From positions 12,796 to 76,222 of the forward strand of contig JANXAS010000009.1 of the NCBI GenBank assembly GCA_025062195.1: a DNA stretch of 63,427 bases, read 5' to 3'. Positions 37,488-46,861 of this stretch are shown in pieces. Below the pieces are notes generated by a model, which was given only the letters and a program-made list of their open reading frames with translations, did no database searches and was not told the DNA's origin. The first letter of the stretch is position 1. Each line of letters opens with the position of its first letter. A program made the position numbers and the translations under genes. Source of the DNA: Armatimonadota bacterium (lineage in GTDB: Bacteria > Armatimonadota > Fervidibacteria > Fervidibacterales > Thermosaccharophagaceae).

Positions 37488-39485
37488 TCACCTTGCTGCC
37501 TTGAGATCGTTACACCTTATGTTGCTCATACCGAGCAGTTCGCCGAGGGAAGTGACTTCATATCCGAGTGCTCTCAACCCCTCAAGGAGATACGGAAGCA
37601 CGTCAACACTCATATCCATGCCGTTGTGCATCAAGATGATAGAGCCGCTTCTTACAGCGCTAAGCATTTGTGATGCGATTTCCTGTGGCGTGCCGCGATA
37701 CGAACCAATGTTAATGTTCCAGAGAGCACACAGGTAGTGTTGTCCCGATAATGCGGAGATAAGCTGGTCGGTTGTCCCACCACCAGGCGGTCGGAAGAAC
37801 ACAGGATGAACACCGCACGCTTCCGCAATGGCGATGTCTGTGAGCAAAAGCTCACGGTCAATTTCAGTTTTGGTTAGAAACCTTGATGGCGTATGAGTGT
37901 ATGAATGATTGCCCACTTCATGCCCAGCATTAACTATTGCTCGTAGCAGGTCAGGATAAAGCTGAACCATCTCGCCAACGACGAAGAAAGTCGCTTTTGA
38001 GTTGTATCGCGAGAGCAGTTCAAGTATCCGATTAGTGTATGGTGGCCTTGGTCCATCATCAAATGTGAGCGCAACTGCTCTCCTTCTGTTTTGTAGCGAA
38101 CTTATGAGTGAGGGCGCACTGGCAGGTCTTGGTATTGTTATCTGGCGCAACTTCAACAGTTGTCCGAGAAGAGCTTCGTCGCGCGTGCGCCAGTAAAGCT
38201 TTCCGAGCGTGTGAAATGCTTCGTGGTAATCCCCAGAGGCAGCATAAGCAAACCCGAGCATGCACTCAACCGCGTTAGGGTCTACATCTATCAATCGCAT
38301 GAATGGCACACGAAGCGACGACTGTGCATCGCATTCATTTGATTTGGGTTTGGATTCATTGTGTGCTTGCTCGGCTGAGCTTATTGCGGTTCCCATAGCC
38401 CGCCTGATGACTGGCGCAACAGCTGCGTTGTTTGGTGATGTCCTCCTAAGGCAGTGCATGTTTGCGGGTGGCGCGGTTACAAACACCTTTTGGCTGCTCG
38501 CAGCGCATGCAGAGCCATCACTCCGAAAGACAATTATGGTGAGGGTATGCGTTCCCGGAGTTTCAGCGCTTGTATCCCACTCCCACACGAATGGCGGGCG
38601 ATTTGTAGAGTGCCTTGGTTGACAGTCAACATAGAAGGTCACATATGAGGCATCGGCGAGTGCTGATGCGTCAACGCTTATTCTGACTTTACCGCTGACA
38701 AGCCTCATACCATTGCTGCGTCTTTCACCCGTCAACGAGCTGATAACCGGCGGTGGGCGATGTATTGACGCCGTCCGGTAGACGGGTTCTTTTGAACCGA
38801 TGGCAGCCGTCAGGATGCGTTGGATTTCATCCCTCGGCAGCACATCGGCATGTGGTGTGAGCATGAGAAGCTGCCTCTTGTTTTCAGCGATAGCCAGCGA
38901 GAAGCGCACTATGGCACCAGCGTTTGAGCCGTGTGTTTTAGCCCTGCTTTCAATTTTCTCCTTCAGCCTTTGTAGGTTCTCCTTTGCCGAGGCAAACTTG
39001 GCATTTTGAATCAATAGGAATGAGTTGAGGAATATGGCAGCCTCTTCGCACGCCTCTAATCCATCGCCTATATCAGTGCTTATTCCGAGCAGGTTGAGCA
39101 GAAGCTTGGGGAGCACCTGATGACGCTTAGGTTGTGACGCCACAAGCTGTGTGAGCAATTGCACGGCGGCTTCGCAGTCGCCGCATCCTATGGCGGAGAG
39201 AGCTGCAGCAAGCATCAATGTTTCATCTTGGTATCGCTCAAGTGCCGATATAGCGAGTTCATAAGCCCCTTTAAACTCTCCCGCAGATAAACACGCAATA
39301 GCAGCTGCAGTGCGCCATGAAACATCGTTAACCATATTGGAGTTAGCAAGCACGCTCACCGCCGAACGCATTTCGCCAAGCTGCATAAGCACAAGTGCTT
39401 GTGAACCAGCATCATCAACCGATGTGGCAGTGCAAATGGATATGCACTTCAAGACAATAACAAGAGCCAATAGGTGAGAACGCAC
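37488..39485 (-). CDS. Exported polysaccharide deacetylase (CE4/NodB) with TPR-like and Ig-like regions
   Basis: A 665-residue protein. Signal peptide at 1-20; helical repeats at about 25-200; an Ig-like beta domain at about 250-345 (YVTFYVDCQP, PPFVWEWDTSAETPGTHTL); and a C-terminal NodB domain from about 470. NodB motif 1 TFDDGP gives the catalytic and metal Asp, motif 2 NHSYTHTP the two metal histidines, and motif 3 FFRPPGG the Arg. It should deacetylate an N-acetylated polysaccharide outside the membrane, peptidoglycan or a surface glycan. GTG 39485 has GGTGAG six bases upstream. Confidence 0.87.
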   Translation of the reverse strand: MRSHLLALVIVLKCISICTATSVDDAGSQALVLMQLGEMRSAVSVLANSNMVNDVSWRTAAAIACLSAGEFKGAYELAISALERYQDETLMLAAALSAIGCGDCEAAVQLLTQLVASQPKRHQVLPKLLLNLLGISTDIGDGLEACEEAAIFLNSFLLIQNAKFASAKENLQRLKEKIESRAKTHGSNAGAIVRFSLAIAENKRQLLMLTPHADVLPRDEIQRILTAAIGSKEPVYRTASIHRPPPVISSLTGERRSNGMRLVSGKVRISVDASALADASYVTFYVDCQPRHSTNRPPFVWEWDTSAETPGTHTLTIIVFRSDGSACAASSQKVFVTAPPANMHCLRRTSPNNAAVAPVIRRAMGTAISSAEQAHNESKPKSNECDAQSSLRVPFMRLIDVDPNAVECMLGFAYAASGDYHEAFHTLGKLYWRTRDEALLGQLLKLRQITIPRPASAPSLISSLQNRRRAVALTFDDGPRPPYTNRILELLSRYNSKATFFVVGEMVQLYPDLLRAIVNAGHEVGNHSYTHTPSRFLTKTEIDRELLLTDIAIAEACGVHPVFFRPPGGGTTDQLISALSGQHYLCALWNINIGSYRGTPQEIASQMLSAVRSGSIILMHNGMDMSVDVLPYLLEGLRALGYEVTSLGELLGMSNIRCNDLKAAR

Positions 39486-39502
39486 TGCAACTCACCACGC
39501 AA

Positions 39503-39787
39503 TTAAAACCTGACTCCAAACCTGTCAAATTCATCCTTGGCTTCGCTCCACTTCGCAACCACTTTGCGCACTCTGGCTGCCGGTGGACCTTGATGAAGCT
39601 TTTCAAGCAGCTTCTCAAGTTGCTCCTGTGTCCCTTCAGCTACAACCTCAACTGAACCATCGGGCAAGTTGCGCACATAACCAGTTACTCCAAGCCTCGC
39701 TGCCTCCCACAGCGTAAAGTAGCGGTATCCAACGCCCTGCACCAATCCGAGGATGATAGCGTGTAATCTTTTCTTCTCGTCAGCCAT
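39503..39787 (-). CDS. acyP: Acylphosphatase
   Basis: A 94-residue enzyme hydrolysing acyl phosphates. It has the signature [11 protein letters not shown] (with the phosphate-binding Arg) and [17 protein letters not shown] (with the catalytic Asn). Complete; ATG 39787 has GAGGTAGT upstream. It is 17 bases before the deacetylase gene, so it may be the upstream member of the same transcript. Confidence 0.96.
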   Translation of the reverse strand: MADEKKRLHAIILGLVQGVGYRYFTLWEAARLGVTGYVRNLPDGSVEVVAEGTQEQLEKLLEKLHQGPPAARVRKVVAKWSEAKDEFDRFGVRF

Positions 39788-39885
39788 ACTACCTCACCCG
39801 TAAGGCTCTGAGCTATACCCTTTTATCATTGCCTTTGTTTGGTCATAGTGATGGCATTGTGGAATCCTCATCAACCCGCAAGGAG

Positions 39886-40221
39886 TCAGTTAGCAGCCTC
39901 ACTGTGCCCTTGTGGCTTGTAGCCTGCCGAGACTCTTGAAGCACCATACATTTGAGCGCCACGGGCAGCAATAAGCGAAGCAATGAAGCCCATGACGAGC
40001 AGACAAATCAATCGGAAAACCGAACGCAAGACCCAACTCAGCATTGCTCCCATAAGCATTTTCGGCTCTTGGGGCGAGTTGTGAAAAAGCGCCATCCTCT
40101 CATGCCCAAGTTGATTGAAGAAACTGCAGGTGAGCACAAATGAAATCACAAGCAATGTTATCCCGCCAATGAATGTGAGCATTCCTACGATGCTCCCCGC
40201 AATCATTTGCCCGTCTCGCAT
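39886..40221 (-). CDS. Small two-helix membrane protein, unknown function
   Basis: A 111-residue protein with hydrophobic stretches at about 9-32 and 62-84. No domain is recognised. ATG 40221 has GGTGG eight bases upstream, inside the 3' end of thrB, and the gap to thrB is only six bases. This tight spacing and the ribosome site support it as a real gene. Confidence 0.65.
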   Translation of the reverse strand: MRDGQMIAGSIVGMLTFIGGITLLVISFVLTCSFFNQLGHERMALFHNSPQEPKMLMGAMLSWVLRSVFRLICLLVMGFIASLIAARGAQMYGASRVSAGYKPQGHSEAAN

Positions 40222-40227
40222 CGCTGC

Positions 40228-41145
40228 TTACCACCTTTCAACCTGCGCGCCCTGTTTGTCCATATGCACGAGCTTGGTATAGCCATTAATACCGTGCCGT
40301 TGCAGTGCCGTAAGCATAGCATCCGAAACAGCTTCAGCATTATCTTTGACGAATGCAGCTATCGCTGAGCCAGCGCCGCTTAGGCATGCTGCAATAGCAC
40401 CTGCCTCCAATGCAGCGCTAATGACTTCGCTCAGCCATGGCATCAACTTTTGCCTATAAGGTTGATGAAGCCTATCCATAAGAGCTTCTCGGAGGAATTC
40501 AATCTTGCCAGCTACAAGTGAGCCAAGCAATAAGCACGCTCTGCCAAGATTGAATACGGCGTCGTTCAAGGGGACAGTTTTTGGGAGTATGCTTCGTGCA
40601 AGTTCGGTTGGAACAACACAGTTTGGGATGAGCACAACTGCCGGTGGGACATATTCAATCGGTAGGCGAACGGCGAATACACCAGTGCCATCACTTTTCC
40701 ACCCGGAGATAACGAGACCACCGAGAAGTGCCGGCGCAACATTGTCCGTGTGCCCCTCAAGTTTTGCCGCAAGCGTTAATACATCCTCCGACTTTAATTC
40801 CATTTGGAGCAAAGCCGTTGCTGCAAGTATCCCGCCTACGCGCGCTGCAGCCGAGCTGCCCAAACCCCTTTCAAGTGGTATGAAGTTGCGCAACCGCAAT
40901 GTCACACAGGGTGGTTTTTCCCCGAGCAACTCACATGCTGATACAAATGCCTTATAGCAGATGTTGCTTTCATCCCTCGGCAGCTCACCTTCGCCCTCAC
41001 CATGGATTTCAATCCTCAGTTTATGTGAGCGTTCAATCTCAACAATGTTGTGCCATGAGATAGCTAATCCGAGGGCGTCAAAACCACTGCCAATATTGGC
41101 TATAGTGGCTGGCACCTTCACTCTCGCGCCAGCAATGCCCATCAT
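40228..41145 (-). CDS. thrB: Homoserine kinase
   Basis: A 305-residue GHMP-family kinase that phosphorylates homoserine for threonine synthesis. It starts with VKVPATIANIGSGFDALG. The ATP-binding PLERGLGSSAAARVGG is at about 93-108, and ACLSGAGSAIAAF is the C-terminal GHMP motif. Length and motif order are normal. Two tandem ATG codons (41145 and 41142) follow GGTGGAGATAA. It is the first gene of a leftward run that extends to larB and is divergent from argG. Confidence 0.95.
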   Translation of the reverse strand: MMGIAGARVKVPATIANIGSGFDALGLAISWHNIVEIERSHKLRIEIHGEGEGELPRDESNICYKAFVSACELLGEKPPCVTLRLRNFIPLERGLGSSAAARVGGILAATALLQMELKSEDVLTLAAKLEGHTDNVAPALLGGLVISGWKSDGTGVFAVRLPIEYVPPAVVLIPNCVVPTELARSILPKTVPLNDAVFNLGRACLLLGSLVAGKIEFLREALMDRLHQPYRQKLMPWLSEVISAALEAGAIAACLSGAGSAIAAFVKDNAEAVSDAMLTALQRHGINGYTKLVHMDKQGAQVERW

Positions 41146-41553
41146 TTATCTCCACCTTTGACAGAACCCCTGTCATCCGACAAGCTTGACCACTTGCCGT
41201 GGCTGAAAAGCGCCAAACTGTGCCGGGGCGCATGCTACATCAAAGTTTAACCCACTCAGCTTGCAGTTAAAGAAACGGATGTTTGGTGCAGGCATCGTCT
41301 GTGATGTAAAAGTATGGGCAGCCAATAGTCCGTCAAAATTCTCGGCGCACTTCATGCACCCCTATCATTGTTTGCTATTTGGTTATCGCAATTTTTGGAT
41401 ACAGCTTGAAGGCACCGCCTAAAGGACGACCGCCCAATGTGGACGAATTCATCGTATACCGAAGCGAGAACCCGCGACATAGTTGCTTATGACATTGCCA
41501 GCATCTTTACACCGAGTCTTCCTTTGGGTTGATCAAAGCGGAGGCGATACTCC
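41146..41553. other. Divergent promoter region between thrB and argG
   Basis: About 400 bases without a supported gene. A 60-codon minus frame (41173-41355) has no ribosome site or recognisable content. It should carry both amino-acid gene promoters; I could not identify arginine-box or T-box sequences by eye. Confidence 0.4.
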
Positions 41554-42750
41554 ATGAAGGTTGTGCTTGCTTATTCTGGTGGGCTTGACACATCTGTTGC
41601 CATACGATGGTTGGCTGAGCATTATGATGCGGAGGTCATCACGGTCACCGTTGATGTCGGCGAGGTTAAGGACTACGAGGCGATAAGAGAAAAGGCTCTC
41701 CGCATAGGCGCTGCGGAAGCCTTCCTCATAGATGCGAAGGATGAGTTTGCCAGTGAGTTTATAACGCCATGCCTGAAAGCGAATGCCATCTATGAGGATG
41801 GCTACCCGCTGGCTACAGCTATGGCGCGCCCGCTCATAGCGAAGAAAGTTGTTGAGGTGGCTCACGAAGTTGGTGCGGATGCAGTCGCTCATGGTGCGAC
41901 TGGCAAAGGCAACGACCAAGTTCGCTTTGAGGTGACATTTAGAGCGCTTGATCCGTCTCTCAAAATCATTGCCCCAGCAAGGGAGTGGGGCATGAGCCGT
42001 GAGGAGGAAATTGAATACGCAAAGGAGCGTGGCATACCAATACCGGTTGGCATTGAGAGCCCGTATAGCATAGATCAAAACCTTTGGGGTAGGAGCATTG
42101 AATGCGGTAAGCTTGAGGATCCGGCACAGGAACCACCGGAGGAAGTGTTTGAGTGGACGGCTCCATTAGATCGCATGCCCGATGAACCACAATACATCAA
42201 GGTGGAATTTGAGCAAGGTGTGCCTGTGTCAATTGATGGAGAAAGGATGAGTTTGGTCAGGCTCATATCCAGCTTGAATGACATCGCAGGCAGGCATGGC
42301 GTTGGTAGAGTGGATATGATTGAAAACAGACTTGTAGGGATAAAATCGCGTGAGGTCTATGAAGCGCCGGCTGCCATCACACTCATAACAGCGCACAGAG
42401 CACTTGAAGCGCTCACCATTGAAAGGGATCTGATTCACTTCAAGCGCTCGCTTGAGCTCAAATATGCTGAGTTGGTTTATTACGGGCTATGGTATCATCC
42501 GCTGCGCGAGGCTCTGGATGCTTTTATGGATCACACACAGCGCACCGTTACAGGTGCAGTCAGACTCAAATTGTTCAAGGGTTCATGCATGGTGGTTGGG
42601 CGCGAATCTCCATTCTCGCTTTACAGGTATGAGCTTGCCACATACGACCGAGCCGATCAATTTGACCACCGTGCCTCAGAAGGCTTCATCAAAATATTTG
42701 GCTTACCTACGGCGATCACTCGCAGCGTGTTGCGTCAGCTGCAGGAGTAA
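41554..42750 (+). CDS. argG: Argininosuccinate synthase
   Basis: A 398-residue enzyme that condenses citrulline and aspartate using ATP in arginine synthesis. N-terminal P-loop-like LAYSGGLDTSVA, then HGATGKGNDQVRFE, then APAREW and SPYSIDQNLWGRSIE, all typical of the class. Complete and of normal length. ATG 41554 has GGAGG ten bases upstream. It stands alone among arginine genes in this window. Confidence 0.97.
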   Translation: MKVVLAYSGGLDTSVAIRWLAEHYDAEVITVTVDVGEVKDYEAIREKALRIGAAEAFLIDAKDEFASEFITPCLKANAIYEDGYPLATAMARPLIAKKVVEVAHEVGADAVAHGATGKGNDQVRFEVTFRALDPSLKIIAPAREWGMSREEEIEYAKERGIPIPVGIESPYSIDQNLWGRSIECGKLEDPAQEPPEEVFEWTAPLDRMPDEPQYIKVEFEQGVPVSIDGERMSLVRLISSLNDIAGRHGVGRVDMIENRLVGIKSREVYEAPAAITLITAHRALEALTIERDLIHFKRSLELKYAELVYYGLWYHPLREALDAFMDHTQRTVTGAVRLKLFKGSCMVVGRESPFSLYRYELATYDRADQFDHRASEGFIKIFGLPTAITRSVLRQLQE

Positions 42751-42982
42751 GGCTGCTCTCAACAAGCGTGTTGGTCATAATTGGCGCAGGTTCTAAGGCA
42801 GTGGGATTGCGGGCAAGATGTTTGCACCATTTCAGAGCAGCGATGTTTATTAAATCATGGCAGGGTGACAGTGCTACTTTGGGCAAAGTTTTAGGTGAGG
42901 AGTGACCGTTGTTTGTAAGCCGTCCTCTGCAAACCAACGGCGCATTTTCATCTTCAGCTGACGATTGGGGGTTAGAAAACAA

Positions 42983-44611
42983 ATGCTCACAAGGCATGTG
43001 CTTACATCGTCTCAGAGCCGTGAGTGTGATGTTAAAGCCGTTGAGCGACTCGGCATACCCTCAATCGTGCTCATGGAGAATGCTGCTCTCAGTGTTGTTG
43101 AAGTGCTTGAGAAGCATGTTGGCGTTGAGCGGGGACAGACGGTAGTCGTTGCTTGCGGGCGCGGGAACAATGGTGGTGATGGGTTAGCCATCGCAAGGCA
43201 TCTTCACAGCATGGGCGTCAATGTGAGTATCTATCTGATGGCGCATTTCAGCGACTTGAAGGGTGATGCTGCTATCAATTGTGTTGCTGCATCAAGAATA
43301 GGCATACCTATAGTTGAGGTTGCAGATGAGTCAAAGTTGAGAGAGTTTGAAGGCGCTCTAAAAGGCGCCCAATTGGTCGTTGATGCGCTGCTTGGCACTG
43401 GCATAACTGGTGAGGTGAGAGGAACCATAGCAAAAGCTGTTGATGCCATTAATTCCTATGGGGGACAGGTTGTGGCTGTTGATGTTCCCTCGGGCATCAA
43501 CTCTGATACGGGCGAGATATGCGGTGTGTGCATCAGGGCTGATGTGACAGTCACCCTTGGTGCAATCAAGCGTGGTCTTCTGCTGTTTCCCGGGGCTGAG
43601 TATGTTGGCGATTTATTTCTCGGATACATAGGTGTCCCAAAGGAGTTATTTGAGTCGTTTGAGCCGAGTGTGCAGGTGACAACTGAAGAACTCGTTTGGA
43701 AATGCTATAAGCCGAGGGCGCTTAATACACACAAGGGTGATTATGGCAGGGTGCTCATTGTTGGTGGCTCTGTGGGGATGACTGGCGCTGTAATGATGTG
43801 CGCCGTTGCGGCGTTGCGCGGTGGCGCTGGATTAGTAACAGTTGCGTTGCCGAAGAGTTTAAACAATTCCTTTGAGGCTGCAGTGCTTGAGGCGATGAGT
43901 TTGCCGTTGCCCGAAACGGAAAAGATGAGCATATCCTTGGATGCAGTTGATATTGTGCTTGAGCGAGCTAATGTGGTTGATGTGCTTGCCATTGGCCCCG
44001 GTATTTCAAGGGTGCCAGAGACCCAAGAGTTTGTTCGCCGGTTAGTGCGCAGCTCAAATAGGACGATCGTGCTTGATGCCGATGGGATTATGGCGTTTGC
44101 CGGAAAGATGGATGAGTTAAAGGAACGAAGTTGCGAGCTTGTATTGACGCCTCATCCCGGCGAGATGGCAGCACTAACCGGAAAGACAGTCACAGAAGTC
44201 CAGCAAGATCGCATAGGCATATCTCAAGCTGTGGCAGAGGAATTGAATGCTGTCGTAGTGCTGAAAGGTGCTCATACTGTCATTGCTTCCCCTGACGGAA
44301 ATGTATACATAAACTTGACCGGCAATCCGGGCATGGCAAGCGGTGGCACAGGGGATGTGCTCACAGGTTTGATCGCCAGCTTAATCGCGCAGGGGAATAA
44401 GCCGTTTGAAGCAGCCTCATGTGGTGTTTTCCTTCACGGTTTGGCGGGCGATATGGCTTCATGGGATAAAGGTGAAGCATCGCTCATCGCTGGAGACCTG
44501 ATTGAATACCTTCCGAAGGCGATCACGCAGCCGGACATGTGGATGCCAATTTGCCTTCGTCCGCTGAGCGCGAGAGTTTGGTTTGTCTCACGAGGGAGGA
44601 GAAACGAATAG
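42983..44611 (+). CDS. nnr: Bifunctional NAD(P)H-hydrate epimerase / ADP-dependent dehydratase
   Basis: A 542-residue fusion that repairs hydrated NADH and NADPH. Residues 1-215 form the YjeF epimerase domain, with CGRGNNGGDGLAIARHL and VAVDVPSGINSDTGE. Residues about 225-510 form the ribokinase-like dehydratase, with DADGIMAFAG, LTPHPGEMAALTG and NPGMASGGTGDVLTG. This is the usual bacterial fusion length plus a short tail. ATG 42983 has GGGGGTT upstream; TTG 42965 is in frame. It is followed by the next gene after two bases. Confidence 0.95.
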   Translation: MLTRHVLTSSQSRECDVKAVERLGIPSIVLMENAALSVVEVLEKHVGVERGQTVVVACGRGNNGGDGLAIARHLHSMGVNVSIYLMAHFSDLKGDAAINCVAASRIGIPIVEVADESKLREFEGALKGAQLVVDALLGTGITGEVRGTIAKAVDAINSYGGQVVAVDVPSGINSDTGEICGVCIRADVTVTLGAIKRGLLLFPGAEYVGDLFLGYIGVPKELFESFEPSVQVTTEELVWKCYKPRALNTHKGDYGRVLIVGGSVGMTGAVMMCAVAALRGGAGLVTVALPKSLNNSFEAAVLEAMSLPLPETEKMSISLDAVDIVLERANVVDVLAIGPGISRVPETQEFVRRLVRSSNRTIVLDADGIMAFAGKMDELKERSCELVLTPHPGEMAALTGKTVTEVQQDRIGISQAVAEELNAVVVLKGAHTVIASPDGNVYINLTGNPGMASGGTGDVLTGLIASLIAQGNKPFEAASCGVFLHGLAGDMASWDKGEASLIAGDLIEYLPKAITQPDMWMPICLRPLSARVWFVSRGRRNE

Positions 44612-44613
44612 CG

Positions 44614-46806
44614 ATGCATTCAAGCGCTAACAGAGGGCGTGGTGTTTGCCTTGCTCGGCTTTTCCCTATCGCGGCGTTCACAGTTTTGACTTTGAGGTTA
44701 TGCTCGGGCGATGAATATGGGTCGGTGAACCTTATACGAAATAGCAGTTTTGAATGCGGCACAGTTGGGTGGCAAGGCTATCTGCCGTGGGCAGTTGGAA
44801 TTGGCTATAGTCTCCCGAGGTTGCATGGGGAGGTTGTCAGGGCTGACGATGCTCCGCATGGAGAAATGGTGCTGCGCTTGAAAGCAAATGCGGCGCGGGC
44901 AACGCTTAAACCGCTTTGGCTATCCGCAAACGCTGTTGAACCACTTATGGCATCAACCGGCTGGATAAGGCTCTGTGCTGGCAAGACTTATACACTTTCG
45001 GCATTCATGCGTTCGGACGGCGATGCCGTTGCTAAAATAGCGGTCTATCACCCAAGTGGGCACTACTATGAACATCAATGCAGAGTCTCAAAGTCTTGGC
45101 AGCGCTATCAGCTCACATTTGAAGCGCTTGATGAGCCCACATTGGTGGTGATAGGTCCCTGCAGCTATGGGAATCAAGCTGGCGAGGCTTCGGTTTTTGT
45201 AGATGCGGCTCAGCTTGAATGTAATAGCACTCCAAGCCCATACAAACCGCGATCGCAGTTTGAGTTTTTCGTTGCTTCGGACGCCCCGGGGAATGTATGG
45301 ATGAGAGCGAGTGATATGAACTTGTGCCTTGTGGGATACAACGATGGTGAAGACGCTGAAATAACTGTTGATGCGCGGGTGACAAACTACCAAAATGCCG
45401 TCGTATCTCGCCGCAAGATGAACATCAAGATTTCAAAGGCAAGTAAAACACTCATTCCGCTTTCGGATTTGTTGCCGAAGGCTTTCGGCTTTTACAGAGT
45501 GAGCGTGCATGCCTACGATAATTCTCAGCAACTGTTGGGGATAGCTGATGCGCGTTTTGCGCTGCTGCGCGTGTTTGACGGCGTTGATTCCCCATTTGGG
45601 TTGGACGGTGTTTATGCGTGTGGCAATTTGATGTTACTCGCAAAGCGCGCCGGCGTGCTATGGCGCAAAGTTAGGCTGAGAGGTTTAGATGAGTTTGAAT
45701 TGGTGGGCGAAAACGACAACGCTGATGCTAAGGTTGATTGGGTGCTCAAATTCGGTTTGCACGGCTTGCTTTCAATTTCAACCAGCGCCCTTCCAGATGC
45801 GCGGAAAAGTGTGACTGAGATGATGGCTGATGTGGGTTGCACCGAAGCAGTTAATGCGGGGCTAATTGCTCAGTTTGTTGAGAGCAAAGTTAAGCTCTAT
45901 CGGACTCGCATAACGGCATTTGAACTGCTTTACAATGAGCCGCAACATGTAGTGTGCTCACAAGCGCACAGCCATCAAGTGAGCAATTACATTGAGCTGC
46001 TAAAGGTGGCATACAAGTCGGCAAAGGGGCTGTGTCGTGACTGTCTCTTTCTTGGTGGCGTGAGGGCCTGCCGGATTGAAACGGCGCGTGAGTTCGCAAA
46101 GGGGTTCATTGCGGCAGGCGGATTAAAGTTTGCGGATGCTCTCGCTTTGGAAATTTGCCTCGCTCAAAGTTCCCCTGAGATGCTTGAGCAGCTGATTAAG
46201 GAATCCATCGCTCAAATGGATGCGCAGGATAAGCGGAAACCGATTTGGGTCACAATATGGTGGTCACATACGGGTGGCGATGCCTATGGGCGGTTGCCAG
46301 AGTCGTTTGAAGATGAGCTTGCAGATGGCGCTCGTTATGTGCGCCTTGCGGCGATTTTACTCTCGCACGGCGTCAGCAAGATCTTTCACTCCAATGGTCA
46401 TGAATTGCCTAAGGGGCATTTTGGTGGCTTGTTTTTTGAGCCGGATGGGGCACCGAAAATGGCGCTCTCAGTGCAAGCGGCATTAGCGAGTTTGCTCACA
46501 TCAAGCCCCCTCCCATTGGGGTCACTTAACCTTGGAAGTGATGGGCGGTGCTATGTCTTTCGCACCAAGAAGGGTGTAACTGCAGTTGCGTGGCTCGTTG
46601 ATGGAGGCGCAGAAAACGCCGATGTGCATTTGCCGTTGGGACGATACATCAAGGCTTATGACATCATGGGAAATGAGATAAAGAGCTCAAAGGTGAAGCT
46701 GAGTTCTGTGCCGATCTTTCTGACATCCACGGCGAGGGATTTGCGCTCGTTTGCATCAGTGGTGCGCTCTTATAGGCATCAAAGTTCAAGCCGCCGGCGT
46801 CATTGA
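44614..46806 (+). CDS. Exported glycosidase-like protein with N-terminal carbohydrate-binding module
   Basis: A 730-residue protein with a signal region (about 15-32). A CBM4/9-like beta module covers about 40-205 (NLIRNSSFECGTVGWQ, then AGKTYTLSAFMRSDGDAV). A possible TIM barrel follows from about 330. It contains LLYNEPQHV, where NEP is the usual acid/base end of strand four in clan GH-A. The expected strand-seven motif (WVTEW) reads WVTIWW here, lacking the nucleophile Glu, so it may be non-catalytic. ATG 44614 is two bases after the nnr stop. Confidence 0.72.
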   Translation: MHSSANRGRGVCLARLFPIAAFTVLTLRLCSGDEYGSVNLIRNSSFECGTVGWQGYLPWAVGIGYSLPRLHGEVVRADDAPHGEMVLRLKANAARATLKPLWLSANAVEPLMASTGWIRLCAGKTYTLSAFMRSDGDAVAKIAVYHPSGHYYEHQCRVSKSWQRYQLTFEALDEPTLVVIGPCSYGNQAGEASVFVDAAQLECNSTPSPYKPRSQFEFFVASDAPGNVWMRASDMNLCLVGYNDGEDAEITVDARVTNYQNAVVSRRKMNIKISKASKTLIPLSDLLPKAFGFYRVSVHAYDNSQQLLGIADARFALLRVFDGVDSPFGLDGVYACGNLMLLAKRAGVLWRKVRLRGLDEFELVGENDNADAKVDWVLKFGLHGLLSISTSALPDARKSVTEMMADVGCTEAVNAGLIAQFVESKVKLYRTRITAFELLYNEPQHVVCSQAHSHQVSNYIELLKVAYKSAKGLCRDCLFLGGVRACRIETAREFAKGFIAAGGLKFADALALEICLAQSSPEMLEQLIKESIAQMDAQDKRKPIWVTIWWSHTGGDAYGRLPESFEDELADGARYVRLAAILLSHGVSKIFHSNGHELPKGHFGGLFFEPDGAPKMALSVQAALASLLTSSPLPLGSLNLGSDGRCYVFRTKKGVTAVAWLVDGGAENADVHLPLGRYIKAYDIMGNEIKSSKVKLSSVPIFLTSTARDLRSFASVVRSYRHQSSSRRRH

Positions 46807-46861
46807 TACAATTGTGTTGTGAGTCATCTCCATATCCGAATTGGCGTGCCGGATGCGTTGT

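Noticed and set aside
41173-41355. 60-codon minus frame upstream of thrB
   Set aside because: No ribosome binding site and no recognisable sequence; lies in a divergent promoter region.
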